Assembly (NCBI RefSeq): GCF_016918075.2
Contig: NZ_JAERPS020000005.1
Coordinates: 186,001-250,000, forward strand
Direction of reading: 5' to 3'
DNA length: 64,000 nucleotides
DNA from: Rheinheimera maricola
GTDB lineage: Bacteria; Pseudomonadota; Gammaproteobacteria; Enterobacterales; Alteromonadaceae
In this document: positions 17,001 to 27,372 of the stretch, one piece after another
How the letters are laid out: the number at the start of each line of letters is the position of its first letter
Position numbering within the stretch: position 1 is the stretch's first letter
The notes under the pieces: generated by a model
Told to the model about the DNA's origin: nothing
Databases searched by the model: none
The model's input: the letters and a program-made list of their open reading frames with translations, nothing else
Program-made: the position numbers and the translations under genes

Positions 17001-17397
17001 AGTACTACTGGTGGATGATGTAGATTATAGCCGCCAGCTGCTACGCAATAATATTATGGCACTGGCTGATAACAAGTTACTCGAACACCGCACGTTCAAT
17101 TTCTTTAACGCTGGTACAGCAGGCGATGCAAAAGTGTTATTTAGCTTGCACCAGCCAGATATCGTATTTCTGGATATTGAGCTACCTGATAGTTCCGGTC
17201 TGGAGTTATTAGCACAGTTTAAACAAGCTAAACCTAACTGCTTTGTGGTGATGATAAGTGGCGTGAGTACCTTGGAAAATGTGACTCAGAGCATCAAGAT
17301 GGGAGCCGCCACTTTTATCGTAAAACCGTTCAGTGGTGATAAAATATTAGCCGCGATGCGTTTAATGGAAAAACAACGTCGCAGCCAATCCGCGTGA
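16987..17397 (+). CDS. Single-domain response regulator (CheY-like)
   Basis: This 136-residue protein consists of one receiver domain: VDDVDYSR acidic pocket, D63 in FLDIELPDSSG, Ser/Thr switch in MISGVST and Lys in VKPFSG. It has no output domain. It overlaps the REC-HPt gene and is probably its phosphotransfer partner. It ends 62 bases before the convergent motY with no clear terminator between. Confidence 0.88.
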   Translation: MREPKVLLVDDVDYSRQLLRNNIMALADNKLLEHRTFNFFNAGTAGDAKVLFSLHQPDIVFLDIELPDSSGLELLAQFKQAKPNCFVVMISGVSTLENVTQSIKMGAATFIVKPFSGDKILAAMRLMEKQRRSQSA

Positions 17398-17459
17398 CGC
17401 GCCAAAATGCTTAACAAAAGCGCCAAGCACTTATTGAGCTGGCTTACATAACAAATACT

Positions 17460-18347
17460 TTAAGGTTTTGTAAGTTGCAGTACAACGCGGCGGTTGCGCT
17501 GGCGCTCAATTGTCGTGTCGTTTGGTGCCACATGTCGCCGCTCACCAAAACCTTCTACCTGTACCCTATCTTCGCTTAAACCTGCTGCGACAAAAAAACT
17601 TTTTACTTTTTCTGCCCGCTTAACCGATAGCTGCTCGTTCATCCAGCGCCCGCCGTAGCTGTCGGTATAGCCCTGGATTTCAATATAATCTATCTCCGGA
17701 TCATACTTTAAATACTCAGCAATTTGCGCCAGGCGCCGCTGTGACTCCCGCGTCAATTGATCACCGCCAGATTCGTAAGTTAATACTGTAAAGGCAATAT
17801 CATCGAATCCGTACGGCAAAAGGTTAGTAATACACTGATTAAATTGATAATACGTTGCAGGAAATTGCACCGGGTTCATTGCCGCAGCCACTTTATCATA
17901 AGGGCTGTGCCAATCTATGTAATAAAAAGTTGGGCTAAAACCCTGCTCTAACTCAGTTAACAACGTCCAAGCTGTTTTCTTCGGCAAATCACCGTTAAAC
18001 TGCTTTAACAACTGCATGCTCGCTAGCGCTTTAGCGGGTTCGCCGTGGCGCCAGGCTGGTGGTACTGATAACACTTCTGCCAAACCGTAGTTATCCGGCA
18101 GCCGCAACATCTGCAACTCAAACTGCAAATTGAGCGATTTATTGGCCACACTGCGAAATACTGCGCGGCCAAAATGCGGGATCTGGTGCTCAAGCGAGCA
18201 CTGTAGTGGTGTATCAACTGACAACGACCACGCTGACTGCTCAATAGAGGCAGAATATTGACGCAACTGATACTGTGCAGCGCTACCGGCACTAAAGAAC
18301 AGCCCGCTCAACAAGATAACGCAGTTTATTTTTTGGCAATTCAGCAC
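17460..18347 (-). CDS. motY: Sodium-driven flagellar stator-ring protein MotY
   Basis: This protein of about 295 residues forms part of the T-ring that holds PomA/PomB stators around polar flagellar motors. It has a signal peptide (cleavage near GSAAQ) and an N-terminal MotY-specific domain (TPLQCSLEHQIPHFG; WSL; PAWRHGEPA). A C-terminal OmpA-like peptidoglycan-binding domain (residues about 185-290; IQGYTDSYGG, LSVKRAEKV, VEGFGERR) follows. The upstream TTG at 18359 abuts an AAGG; the GTG at 18347 has better spacing from GGT and is preferred. It is divergent from rnt, as in Vibrio. Confidence 0.93.
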   Translation of the reverse strand: MLNCQKINCVILLSGLFFSAGSAAQYQLRQYSASIEQSAWSLSVDTPLQCSLEHQIPHFGRAVFRSVANKSLNLQFELQMLRLPDNYGLAEVLSVPPAWRHGEPAKALASMQLLKQFNGDLPKKTAWTLLTELEQGFSPTFYYIDWHSPYDKVAAAMNPVQFPATYYQFNQCITNLLPYGFDDIAFTVLTYESGGDQLTRESQRRLAQIAEYLKYDPEIDYIEIQGYTDSYGGRWMNEQLSVKRAEKVKSFFVAAGLSEDRVQVEGFGERRHVAPNDTTIERQRNRRVVLQLTKP

Positions 18348-18461
18348 TTTTGTACCCAACCTTTGCTAATAACCTTTAATAATAAGCAAACACTATGCCG
18401 CAACAAGACGCTGAGAAAGTTTTTTGGCATAATAGCCACTAATTCGTAAAATGGCGACGTT

Positions 18462-19139
18462 ATGACAGAACCAAAATCTCTGCTTGCCCAACGGTTTCGG
18501 GGCTACTACCCCGTAGTTATCGACGTAGAAACGGCTGGCTTTAATGCAAAAACCGATGCCTTACTTGAAATAGCGGTTACTTTGCTGGATATGGATGTTG
18601 TAGGCAATTTAGTGCCGCAGCAAACACTGCACTTTCATGTTGAACCCTTTGAAGGTGCCAATCTTGACGCCAGCTCGTTGGCGTTTAACGGCATAGACCC
18701 GTTTAACCCGCTGCGTGGTGCGGTACCAGAGCGCGAAGCCATCACAGAAATTTGTAAAGCGGTGCGCAAAGCGCAAAAAGATGCCGGCTGCCAGCGCAGT
18801 GTTATCGTGGCACACAATGCGGCTTTTGATCAGGGCTTCTTTAACGCCGCAGTTGAACGTCTCAATTTTAAACGCTCGCCCTTTCATGCTTTTGTGTCAT
18901 TTGATACGACCAGTTTATCGGCATTAGCGCTGGGACAAACTGTACTGGCGAAGGCTTGCCAGGCTGCAGGTATTGCATTTGACAATAACGAGGCACACAG
19001 CGCACTGTATGATACTGAACGTACCGCAGAGCTGTTTTGCTACATTGTAAACAGCTGGAAACAACTAGGCGGCTGGCCATTGAGCAATGACAATTTAGCA
19101 GTAGATTTAGATACTCCGGATGAAACTGTGCCTGCATAA
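18462..19139 (+). CDS. rnt: Ribonuclease T
   Basis: This 225-residue DEDD exoribonuclease trims the 3' ends of tRNA and other stable RNAs. The exonuclease motifs are VIDVETAGF (D and E), HNAAFDQGF (D) and the final [12 protein letters not shown] (H and D). The C-terminal extension after residue 205 is acidic. It starts at an ATG with a weak Shine-Dalgarno and is followed by the convergent grxD. Confidence 0.96.
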   Translation: MTEPKSLLAQRFRGYYPVVIDVETAGFNAKTDALLEIAVTLLDMDVVGNLVPQQTLHFHVEPFEGANLDASSLAFNGIDPFNPLRGAVPEREAITEICKAVRKAQKDAGCQRSVIVAHNAAFDQGFFNAAVERLNFKRSPFHAFVSFDTTSLSALALGQTVLAKACQAAGIAFDNNEAHSALYDTERTAELFCYIVNSWKQLGGWPLSNDNLAVDLDTPDETVPA

Positions 19140-19162
19140 AAGACAAAGGCCGCAATGCGGCC
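19137..19162 (-). terminator. Terminator between rnt and grxD
   Basis: On the minus strand a GGCCGC/GCGGCC stem with a 3-base loop is followed by TTTGTCTTTT, which fits termination of grxD. The plus-strand side lacks a T-run. Confidence 0.6.
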
Positions 19163-19182
19163 AGAGTGCACAGCTGCAGATG

Positions 19183-19524
19183 TTATTCTGCAGGGGTGTC
19201 GGTTTTGTATTTCGCTGCAGTGTCTTTTACCAGCGGTTGCAATTCACCACGCTGAAACATTTCCAGCACAATATCACACCCACCAACCAGCTCACCATCT
19301 ACCCACAGCTGCGGAAACGTGGGCCAGTTGGCAAACTTGGGTAACTCTGCCCGGATATCCGGATTTTGCAGAATATCAACAAAAGCAAACTGCTCACCGC
19401 ATGCAATCAGCGCCTGCGACGCCTGAGCAGAAAAACCGCAACTAGGGAATTTCGGCGAGCCTTTCATAAATAACAAAATTGGGTTATCAGCAATTTGCTG
19501 TTTAATTTTATCTAACGTTTCCAT
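19183..19524 (-). CDS. grxD: Monothiol glutaredoxin Grx4
   Basis: This 113-residue protein has the monothiol active site CGFS within the SPKFPSCGFSAQ segment and the glutathione-binding WPTFPQLW and GGCDI motifs. Proteins of this type carry and deliver [2Fe-2S] clusters. GAGG lies 5 bases before the ATG. It is next to the iron superoxide dismutase gene, the usual gammaproteobacterial order rnt-grxD-sodB. Confidence 0.96.
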   Translation of the reverse strand: METLDKIKQQIADNPILLFMKGSPKFPSCGFSAQASQALIACGEQFAFVDILQNPDIRAELPKFANWPTFPQLWVDGELVGGCDIVLEMFQRGELQPLVKDTAAKYKTDTPAE

Positions 19525-19692
19525 TACTACCTCAGGATATAAGCTTGTTCACACTGACAGTTATTTTACGCTGGTTTGCAGCAACTGGCACTTGAGATCT
19601 GAGAAAAAAACCCCACTTCAACAGCTGATACTAAACAGACTGATCATAACAACTCATGACACCAGATCAGCATAATGCCAACACTGTAAAAC

Positions 19693-19721
19693 TTGAGTAT
19701 TTTAGTCAGGTTTTGTAGTCT
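19693..19721 (+). promoter_or_regulatory. Candidate sodB promoter
   Basis: TTGAGT and TAGTCT are separated by 17 bases and end about 42 bases before the sodB start codon. The match to sigma-70 is only moderate. I see no convincing Fur box in the region. Confidence 0.4.
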
Positions 19722-19763
19722 ACGCCATGCAGACATCATAAACAACGCCAACGGAGAACGACT

Positions 19764-20348
19764 ATGGCCTTTGAATTACCCGCATTACCTTACGCAAAAG
19801 ACGCATTAGTGCCACATATTTCCGCCGAAACGCTGGAATACCATTACGGTAAGCACCACAACACTTATGTCGTTAAGTTAAACGGCTTAATTGAAGGTAC
19901 CCCGTTTGCCGGTAAATCACTGGAAGACATCGTTCGTACCTCTGAAGGTGGTATTTTTAATAACGCCGCTCAAGTGTGGAACCATACGTTTTACTGGCAC
20001 TGCTTGTCACCAAATGGTGGCGGCGAAGCAACAGGCGCGCTAGCCAACGCTATCAATACAAAATGGGGCTCTTTTGCCGCATTTAAAGCTGCCTTTAACG
20101 ACAAAGCTGTCAACAACTTTGGCTCAAGCTGGACCTGGTTAGTTAAAACAGCCGATGGCAGCCTGGATATTGTCAACACCAGCAACGCCGCTACACCCTT
20201 AACTGACTCTAGTCTAACGCCAGTAATGACAGTAGATTTATGGGAACATGCCTACTACATTGATTACCGTAATGCCCGCCCAACCTACCTGGATGCATTC
20301 TGGGCACTGGTAAATTGGGACTTTGCCAACGGTAACTTCGCCGGCTAA
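19764..20348 (+). CDS. sodB: Iron superoxide dismutase
   Basis: This 194-residue cytoplasmic enzyme dismutates superoxide. Metal ligands are visible: His in [10 protein letters not shown], His in [10 protein letters not shown], and Asp and His in [11 protein letters not shown]. The AAQVWNH segment with Gln, and the overall length, indicate the iron rather than the manganese type. A GGAGAA ribosome binding site precedes the ATG, and a strong terminator follows. Confidence 0.97.
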   Translation: MAFELPALPYAKDALVPHISAETLEYHYGKHHNTYVVKLNGLIEGTPFAGKSLEDIVRTSEGGIFNNAAQVWNHTFYWHCLSPNGGGEATGALANAINTKWGSFAAFKAAFNDKAVNNFGSSWTWLVKTADGSLDIVNTSNAATPLTDSSLTPVMTVDLWEHAYYIDYRNARPTYLDAFWALVNWDFANGNFAG

Positions 20349-20363
20349 TATCATCCCCCTTAT

Positions 20364-20392
20364 AAAAAACCCGGCTTTTGCCGGGTTTTTTG
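20364..20392 (+). terminator. Terminator of sodB
   Basis: An AACCCGGC/GCCGGGTT hairpin with a 4-base loop is followed by six T, 15 bases after the sodB stop codon. The remaining 185 bases up to prkA are AT-rich leader with no clear site. Confidence 0.93.
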
Positions 20393-20577
20393 TCTCACCT
20401 GCTTTACAAGCCCGTCTTGCTTCGGAAACAAATCTGTTTATCAATTTAACCGTATAGTTAAAACAAAATTGTAGGTTTTTCTGTTATTTGTCAGGCGGGA
20501 ATTGGCTTTACTGTCTAACCTTAAAATAACAGCTTGGCTGCTAACCTTTTTCCGATTTTTAAAAGCTGGAGGTGCAT

Positions 20578-22500
20578 ATGAGTATTTTCGAGCACTACAA
20601 ATCACGCTACGAGGCGGCAAAAGAAGAGGAATATACCATCCAGGAGTTCCTGGCGTTATGTAAACAAGACAAGAGTTGCTATGCCAGTGCAGCAGAACGA
20701 TTGCTGTTGGCCATAGGCCAACCAGAATTAGTTGATACCGCACAAGACCCTAAATTAAGCCGGCTGTTTTCTAACCGGGTTATTTCGCGCTACCCAGCGT
20801 TCTGTGAATTTTATGGCATGGAAGAAGCCATTGAACAAATTGTGTCGTACCTGAAACACTCGGCACAGGGATTGGAAGAGCGCAAACAAATCCTCTATTT
20901 GCTTGGCCCAGTAGGCGGTGGTAAATCTTCACTGGCTGAAAAGCTAAAACATTTAATGCAGCAAATTCCAATTTATTATCTCAAAGGTTCGCCGGTATTC
21001 GATAATCCGCTGTGCCTGTTCGATGTCAATGAAGATGGGAATATTCTGCAGCAGGAATACGGCATCCCTAAACGTTATTTGCGTAATATCATGTCACCTT
21101 GGGCCAGTAAGCGTCTGCATGAATACAACGGGGATATCAGCCAATTTAAAGTCGTGAAAAAATACCCGTCAATTCTCGACCAGTTGGCGATAGCGAAAAC
21201 TGAACCTGGTGATGAAAATAATCAGGACATCGCCTCGCTGGTCGGTAAAGTGGACATTCGAAAATTGGAACATTTTGCTCAAAATGACCCGGATGCATAC
21301 AGTTACTCTGGAGCGCTGTGCCGCGCAAATCAGGGGCTGATGGAATTCGTCGAGATGTTCAAAGCGCCAATAAAAGTACTGCATCCTTTGCTTACCGCCA
21401 CCCAGGAAGGTAACTACAACGGTACAGAAGGCTTAGCCGCACTGCCGTTTGACGGAATAATTCTGGCGCACAGCAATGAGTCTGAGTGGCAAACTTTTCG
21501 CAACAACAAAAACAATGAAGCCTTTCTGGACCGGGTTTATATTGTTAAAGTGCCATATTGCCTGCGGGTAAGTGAAGAGATGCGCATTTACCAGAAGCTG
21601 TTGGAACACAGTGAATTAAATGCATCCCCGTGCGCACCGGGTACACTTATTTCGTTGGCGCAATTTGCCGTGTTATCACGTTTAAAAAACCCAGACAACT
21701 CCAGCCTGTATTCTAAAATGCGCGTCTATGACGGTGAAAGTTTAAAAGACACCGACCCTAAAGCAAAATCGTATCAAGAGTATCGGGACTATGCCGGCGT
21801 TGATGAAGGCATGACAGGGTTGTCGACACGGTTTGCCTTTAAAATATTGTCGCGGGTATTTAATTTTGACAGTACCGAAGTAGCCGCCAACCCAGTGCAC
21901 TTGTTTTATGTTCTGGAACAACAAATAGAACGTGAACAGTTTCCAGCTGACGCGGCAGAACGCTATCTGGAGCATTTGAAAGGCTATTTGATCCCTAAAT
22001 ATATTGAGTTTATTGGCAAAGAAATCCAAACCGCCTATTTAGAGTCATACTCGGAATATGGCCAGAATATTTTTGATCGTTATGTCATTTATGCTGACTT
22101 TTGGATCCAGGATCAGGAGTACCGCGATCCTGAAACAGGCCAGCTTTTTGACCGTTCTGCACTGAATGCAGAACTGGAAAAGATTGAAAAACCTGCCGGC
22201 ATTAGTAATCCGAAAGATTTTCGTAATGAAATCGTTAATTTTGTACTGCGGGCGAAGGCAAAAAACAATGGCAAAAACCCAACCTGGACCAGTTATGAAA
22301 AACTCCGTACTGTTATTGAGAAAAAAATGTTCTCCAGTACAGAAGAGCTGTTACCTGTTATTTCGTTTAATGCCAAAACCTCAACTGACGATCAGAAAAA
22401 ACACGATGACTTTGTCAACCGGATGATGGAAAAAGGCTATACCCGTAAGCAGGTCAGGTTGCTGTCAGAGTGGTATCTGCGCGTGCGTAAATCGCAATAA
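20578..22500 (+). CDS. prkA: PrkA serine protein kinase (YeaG)
   Basis: This 640-residue protein has the PrkA family layout: an AAA-type ATPase N-terminal domain with Walker [17 protein letters not shown] (near residues 109-124), and a C-terminal PrkA kinase-like domain. E. coli YeaG has 644 residues. GGAGG is five bases before the ATG at 20578; a GTG two codons earlier is too close to it. It is the first gene of a three-gene stress module with yeaH and spoVR, a set associated with stationary phase and nutrient stress in proteobacteria. Confidence 0.95.
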   Translation: MSIFEHYKSRYEAAKEEEYTIQEFLALCKQDKSCYASAAERLLLAIGQPELVDTAQDPKLSRLFSNRVISRYPAFCEFYGMEEAIEQIVSYLKHSAQGLEERKQILYLLGPVGGGKSSLAEKLKHLMQQIPIYYLKGSPVFDNPLCLFDVNEDGNILQQEYGIPKRYLRNIMSPWASKRLHEYNGDISQFKVVKKYPSILDQLAIAKTEPGDENNQDIASLVGKVDIRKLEHFAQNDPDAYSYSGALCRANQGLMEFVEMFKAPIKVLHPLLTATQEGNYNGTEGLAALPFDGIILAHSNESEWQTFRNNKNNEAFLDRVYIVKVPYCLRVSEEMRIYQKLLEHSELNASPCAPGTLISLAQFAVLSRLKNPDNSSLYSKMRVYDGESLKDTDPKAKSYQEYRDYAGVDEGMTGLSTRFAFKILSRVFNFDSTEVAANPVHLFYVLEQQIEREQFPADAAERYLEHLKGYLIPKYIEFIGKEIQTAYLESYSEYGQNIFDRYVIYADFWIQDQEYRDPETGQLFDRSALNAELEKIEKPAGISNPKDFRNEIVNFVLRAKAKNNGKNPTWTSYEKLRTVIEKKMFSSTEELLPVISFNAKTSTDDQKKHDDFVNRMMEKGYTRKQVRLLSEWYLRVRKSQ

Positions 22501-22520
22501 GCAGAGTAGCCGGAGGCAGT

Positions 22521-23789
22521 ATGGCGCACTTTATAGATAGACGACTTAACGGCAAAAACAAAAGCGCGGTAAACCGTCAGCGCTTTATTCGCCGTTACAA
22601 GCAACAAATTAAAAAAGCAGTATCAGATGCGATAAGTAATCGCAGCGTTACCGACATCAGCAGTGGGGAAAGTGTCACCATTCCAAGCAAAGATATTAGC
22701 GAACCCTTTTTTCACCAGGGTAAAGGCGGTAAACGGCAAATAGTGCACCCGGGCAACGACCAGTTCAGCCCAGGAGATCGAATAAAGCGACCGCAAGGCG
22801 GTGCTGGCGGTGGCAGCGGCCCGGGTGATGCATCGAGTGACGGTGAAGGCAGTGATGATTTTGTCTTTTCTATTTCTAAAGATGAATATCTTGACCTGCT
22901 ATTTGAAGATCTTGAGTTACCCAACCTGAAAAAGAACCAGCTGGATAAGCTGGTGCAATATAAAAATGTCCGCGCTGGCTATCGTTCAGACGGCGTACCC
23001 AGCAATATTGATATCGTGCGTTCGCTGCGTGGCTCGCTAGCACGGCGTGTTGCCATGACAGCCGACAAAAAAGGCAGGCTGCGCGAGCTGGAACAACAAC
23101 TTGCCGCCATGGAACGTGAGCCAATTCCCGACCAGCACCTGTTAGCTGTATTGCTAGAGGACATTGCCACGTTGAAACAACGCATCGCTGCGGTGCCTTT
23201 TATCGATAGCTTTGATTTACGCTTTCGCAATTTTCAAAAACGGCCAGAGCCCACCAGCAAAGCGGTGATGTTTTGCCTGATGGATGTTTCCGGTTCGATG
23301 GATCAGGCGACTAAAGATATGGCTAAACGCTTTTATATTTTGTTGTATCTGTTTTTAAGCCGCAGTTATAAAAACGTAGAAGTAGTTTATATCCGCCACC
23401 ACACGCAAGCAAAAGAAGTAGACGAACACGAATTTTTCTACTCTCAGGAAACCGGCGGTACCATTGTATCCAGTGCAGTCAAATTGATGTATGACATAGT
23501 ACAGCAACGTTACGACCCGGCAGAGTGGAATATCTACGCAGCCCAGGCATCGGACGGCGATAACTGGACTGATGACAGCGCGCCCTGCGCCGAGTTTCTG
23601 GCGAGCAAATTGCTGCCATTACTGCGTTACTACGCTTACATTGAAATCACGCCCAGGGCACATCAAAGCTTATGGCAGGAATACGAAAAACTATTGCCCG
23701 TGTTTGACAATTTTGCCATTCAGCATATTCAGGAAGTCAGCGATATTTATCCGGTGTTTCGCGAGCTGTTCAAAAAGCAGGCCGCATAG
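22521..23789 (+). CDS. yeaH: YeaH/YhbH family protein (DUF444, VWA-like)
   Basis: This 422-residue protein is the partner of PrkA. It has a basic N-terminus, a Gly/Ser-rich linker (about residues 88-112) and a C-terminal von Willebrand A-like domain with the metal-binding [10 protein letters not shown] and [10 protein letters not shown] motifs. GGAGGC lies before the ATG, and it starts 20 bases after prkA, so the two are co-transcribed. The precise role is unknown. Confidence 0.94.
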   Translation: MAHFIDRRLNGKNKSAVNRQRFIRRYKQQIKKAVSDAISNRSVTDISSGESVTIPSKDISEPFFHQGKGGKRQIVHPGNDQFSPGDRIKRPQGGAGGGSGPGDASSDGEGSDDFVFSISKDEYLDLLFEDLELPNLKKNQLDKLVQYKNVRAGYRSDGVPSNIDIVRSLRGSLARRVAMTADKKGRLRELEQQLAAMEREPIPDQHLLAVLLEDIATLKQRIAAVPFIDSFDLRFRNFQKRPEPTSKAVMFCLMDVSGSMDQATKDMAKRFYILLYLFLSRSYKNVEVVYIRHHTQAKEVDEHEFFYSQETGGTIVSSAVKLMYDIVQQRYDPAEWNIYAAQASDGDNWTDDSAPCAEFLASKLLPLLRYYAYIEITPRAHQSLWQEYEKLLPVFDNFAIQHIQEVSDIYPVFRELFKKQAA

Positions 23790-23839
23790 CAGCCAAACCG
23801 GACTGTCTACCAAACAACAAATTTGCAGTGAGAGTTTAT

Positions 23840-25360
23840 ATGGCCAAAGCTAAAGTGCAAACCACAACGTGTTTACCAGATGGTCCAGATTGGACCTTCG
23901 ACTTGCTGGATGCCTATCACCTGGAAATAACCCGGGTGGCGACTCTTTACAAGCTGGATACCTATCCAAACCAGATAGAAATAATTACTGCTGAGCAGAT
24001 GATGGACGCCTATTCCAGTGTTGGCATGCCACTGGGCTACAACCATTGGTCTTATGGTAAAAAGTTTATCCATACCGAACAGAACTATAAACGTGGTTAT
24101 ATGGGACTGGCCTACGAAATTGTAATTAACTCCAACCCTTGCATTGCTTATCTAATGGAAGAAAATACCATAACCATGCAGGCACTGGTTATGGCACATG
24201 CCTGTTATGGCCATAATTCATTTTTTAAAAACAACTATTTGTTTAAAACCTGGACTGACGCAGGCTCTATTATTGATTATCTGGTATTTGCGAAAAACTA
24301 TATCAGCCAATGTGAGGAAAAATACGGCATTACCGATGTGGAAAACATGTTGGATTCCTGCCATGCGCTAATGAACTATGGTGTAGATCGCTATAAAAGA
24401 CCGCAGAAGATTTCGCTGGATGAAGAGCAAAAACGCCAACAGGAGCGAGAAACCTATCTGCAATCACAAGTAAATGACTTATGGCGTACCATACCGACCA
24501 AGGCCGTCAGTGCCGAACAAAAAACCAGCCGCTATCCAAGCGAACCGCAGGAAAACATTTTATATTTTATTGAAAAAAATGCGCCGCTACTTAAACCCTG
24601 GCAACGCGAAATTGTGCGTATAGTGCGTAAAATCTCACAATATTTTTATCCACAAAAACAGACCCAGGTAATGAACGAAGGTTGGGCAACCTTTTGGCAT
24701 TACACTATTTTGCAGCACCTATACGACGAAGGTAAAGTTAGCGACCGCTTTATATTGGAAGTGTTGCACAGCCATACCAATGTAGTAGCGCAACCAGAAT
24801 ACAACAGTAAATATTATACTGGTATCAACCCGTACGCCCTGGGTTTTGCTATGTTTAGCGATATACGTCGTATCTGTGAGCAGCCCACGGCGGAAGATAA
24901 ACAATGGTTTCCCGACCTTGCAGGCAGCAATTGGCTTGATACGTTGCATTTTGCTATGCAAAACTTTAAAGATGAGAGTTTCATAAGTCAGTATCTGTCA
25001 CCAAAAGTGATCCGCGACTTTCACTTGTTTGCTATTGTCGACGATGACGAAGATAGCAGCCTAGAAGTTGCAGCTATTCACAATGCCGAGGGTTATCAGA
25101 ATATTCGTCAGATGCTGTCGCAGCAATATAACCTGAGCCAGATAGAACCGAATATACAGGTGTATAATGTCGATTTTAGCGGAGACCGCTCACTGACACT
25201 GCGCTATATTCCACAGAACCGGGTACCGCTAGCCGCTAGCCAAAAACAGGTGTTAAAGCACCTGCATCGTTTATGGGGGTTTACCGTGTATCTGGAGCAA
25301 CAAAATGAGGATGGCAGCACGGAATTATTGGCCAGCTGCCCGGAACAGGGTGATTTGTAG
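23840..25360 (+). CDS. spoVR: SpoVR family protein (YcgB)
   Basis: This 506-residue protein matches the SpoVR/YcgB family. Conserved segments are YNHWSYGKKF, YEIVINSNPCIAYL, HACYGHNSFFKNN and NEGWATFWHY, which are rich in metal-ligand type His, Glu and Cys. In Bacillus SpoVR affects the spore cortex; in non-sporulating proteobacteria the role is unclear. It begins 50 bases after yeaH. A GTG at 23828 is in frame, but the ATG at 23840 has GAGAG upstream and gives the family length. Confidence 0.94.
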   Translation: MAKAKVQTTTCLPDGPDWTFDLLDAYHLEITRVATLYKLDTYPNQIEIITAEQMMDAYSSVGMPLGYNHWSYGKKFIHTEQNYKRGYMGLAYEIVINSNPCIAYLMEENTITMQALVMAHACYGHNSFFKNNYLFKTWTDAGSIIDYLVFAKNYISQCEEKYGITDVENMLDSCHALMNYGVDRYKRPQKISLDEEQKRQQERETYLQSQVNDLWRTIPTKAVSAEQKTSRYPSEPQENILYFIEKNAPLLKPWQREIVRIVRKISQYFYPQKQTQVMNEGWATFWHYTILQHLYDEGKVSDRFILEVLHSHTNVVAQPEYNSKYYTGINPYALGFAMFSDIRRICEQPTAEDKQWFPDLAGSNWLDTLHFAMQNFKDESFISQYLSPKVIRDFHLFAIVDDDEDSSLEVAAIHNAEGYQNIRQMLSQQYNLSQIEPNIQVYNVDFSGDRSLTLRYIPQNRVPLAASQKQVLKHLHRLWGFTVYLEQQNEDGSTELLASCPEQGDL

Positions 25361-25365
25361 CAGCA

Positions 25366-26328
25366 TCATTCCGCTTGATAACAGGTTACCTGATTGCGAC
25401 CGTTACCTTTGGAGTTATACAACGCTTTATCCGATGCTTCGATCCACTGCCGGTGATCTTTCATCTGCTTATTGTGCTCAGCTAAGCCCAGGCTTAGGGT
25501 CACTTTTAGCAGCTGCCCATTATATTCAATAGACATCTGTTCGACAGATTTACGCAAACGCTCAGCAAAGTAGGCGGCTTGATCCAGGCTGGTGTCCACC
25601 AACAATACGGCATATTCTTCACCACCATAGCGGCCGGCAATATCGGTTGCGCGTAAATTTTTTCTCACCGCGTCAGCGATGTGTTGGATCACTAAGTCAC
25701 CGGCAGAGTGGCCGTAGGTATCATTAACGCGCTTAAAATGGTCAATGTCACACATTAACAAAGTACTTTGATGAGAATAGCGCTGCAAGCGGTTAAATTC
25801 CTGGATCAAATTCTCTTCCCAGTGCCCACGGTTAAATAACTGGGTGAGAAAATCCGTTTTAGATAGCTGCTTAAGCCGGCCATTCATCGACTCCAGCTCG
25901 ATGCGACTAACTGCAACATCGGTAACGTCATAAATTAAAAAACACAGATGTGTCACCTGGCCTCGGGCGTCCGTTAACGGAAAAATAGTACTGTTCTGGT
26001 ACATATATTCGGCGCTGCCGGTAATCGGCCGATAGTTCCGAAATTTAAAAATATACGGCCGCTGCTCCCAGATAGTAAAAGCACGATTTTTTAACAACAC
26101 TACCGGGTCGCATTTACGACGCAGCCAGTCTTCATCGATTTCAGAGAAGAGATCAAATAAATATCGGTCTCTAACCTGCCGGGGAGTAAGGCCACTATGG
26201 TTCTCCATAAAACCATTCCAAACCTGAATGCGATAATCACAATTCAATACTACCAGCCCAACATCGACTGTCTGGAACATGTCCATTAACCAATGAATTT
26301 CTGAAACTTCGACCTGCGCCTGCGACAT
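25366..26328 (-). CDS. PAS-GGDEF diguanylate cyclase
   Basis: This 320-residue protein makes cyclic di-GMP. A PAS domain (about residues 10-145) is followed by a GGDEF domain whose active site is GGEEY (about residues 231-235). An RxxD inhibitory site (RATD) lies five residues before it. It has no membrane segment. GGAGGG precedes the ATG, and the gene begins just 2 bases after the REC-CheC gene, so the two are an operon. It converges on spoVR with a 5-base gap. Confidence 0.92.
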   Translation of the reverse strand: MSQAQVEVSEIHWLMDMFQTVDVGLVVLNCDYRIQVWNGFMENHSGLTPRQVRDRYLFDLFSEIDEDWLRRKCDPVVLLKNRAFTIWEQRPYIFKFRNYRPITGSAEYMYQNSTIFPLTDARGQVTHLCFLIYDVTDVAVSRIELESMNGRLKQLSKTDFLTQLFNRGHWEENLIQEFNRLQRYSHQSTLLMCDIDHFKRVNDTYGHSAGDLVIQHIADAVRKNLRATDIAGRYGGEEYAVLLVDTSLDQAAYFAERLRKSVEQMSIEYNGQLLKVTLSLGLAEHNKQMKDHRQWIEASDKALYNSKGNGRNQVTCYQAE

Positions 26329-26330
26329 AC

Positions 26331-27347
26331 TTAACCCTCCAGCAAAAACGCGACTTTATAATTTAGGGTTTTTAAGCTGTCTTCAGTAAACAGCAACAAT
26401 AAATCACAACTGATATTGTAGTTTTCAATACTGTAACTCACCTCTATAGCTAACGTCTTGCGCCAACGCTTAGCATTAGCTTTGATCAGCTCGCTAACCG
26501 CCGCGTGCTGACCAAGCACCACAGGGTGGCCCTGACTGAAGCTCATATCAATTTGTTCAGCCAGCCCTTTTAGCACTGCGCCAATAAGTATATTGGCAAT
26601 ATCCATCAGCAGCTCCAGCTCAACTTTCACTGTGAGCTCGCCTTGGTAATTCATTAAGCGAGCAATATCTTTAAAGCTGGAGTCGTTGAGAATTAGTAGC
26701 GCCTCCCCGGACACGCCACCGCCAATAAAGCCCTGACATACAGCTGAGGTGGTTGATTCATGTTCAACAGAGGCCAACGCCATATGCAACTCGCTAACTT
26801 CTATCAAATTCACATTTGGAATAGGCAATTTAACAAAAACATTCAGTAAACGGGCAAGTAAATCACCGGCCTGCCCCATTGCAACGTTAGTCAACTCTTG
26901 CAATACGTCCCGCATCTCAGCACCAAGCTCAACGTTCGCAGCCGCTTTTGGTATAACTGGCATCGGTTTGCTCGATGCTGATGCGACTACCGCATGCTGT
27001 AACATCAACTGCTGTAACTTTTGTGCATCTACCGGCTTACGGATAAAGTCGAGTGCGCCAAGGCTTTTTACACGTTCAATAGCTTCAGGTTGTACATCAC
27101 CAGATACCACAACAATCTTGATATCCAGCTGCCGCCTTTTTAACTCAGCTAATACTTCATAGCCATCCATTACCGGCATATTCAGATCAAGAAACAACCA
27201 ATCGATATGTTGCTGCTTTAGTGTATCAAGCGCTTCGGCACCATGGCCGGCAAAAAACAGCTTGGATTGCCAGTCTTCTGGTAGTATTCTGGCCAGCTGT
27301 TTGCGCGCCAGATTTGAATCATCGCAAATTAGTACCGCAGTTGTCAT
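26331..27347 (-). CDS. Response regulator with a CheC-like phosphatase domain
   Basis: This 338-residue protein has an N-terminal receiver domain (ICDDSN, phospho-acceptor D in LFLDLNMPVMDG, VVSGDV, FIRKPVD). A C-terminal CheC/CheX-like domain follows, with the phosphatase signature D-x3-E-x2-N-x22-P (DVLQELTN ... PIP). A second helix, LLMDIANILIG, also resembles the CheC motif. This suggests an enzyme that dephosphorylates a receiver protein, perhaps itself. The ATG at 27347 follows GAGAAG; an ATG at 27374 lies inside a palindrome and has no ribosome binding site. Confidence 0.85.
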   Translation of the reverse strand: MTTAVLICDDSNLARKQLARILPEDWQSKLFFAGHGAEALDTLKQQHIDWLFLDLNMPVMDGYEVLAELKRRQLDIKIVVVSGDVQPEAIERVKSLGALDFIRKPVDAQKLQQLMLQHAVVASASSKPMPVIPKAAANVELGAEMRDVLQELTNVAMGQAGDLLARLLNVFVKLPIPNVNLIEVSELHMALASVEHESTTSAVCQGFIGGGVSGEALLILNDSSFKDIARLMNYQGELTVKVELELLMDIANILIGAVLKGLAEQIDMSFSQGHPVVLGQHAAVSELIKANAKRWRKTLAIEVSYSIENYNISCDLLLLFTEDSLKTLNYKVAFLLEG

Positions 27348-27372
27348 CGGCTTCTCACTTAGCACAGGCTTC

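Noticed and set aside
19525-19763. Fur box or riboswitch before sodB
   Set aside because: I could not find a GATAATGATTATC-like site or a conserved aptamer; only a moderate promoter is visible.
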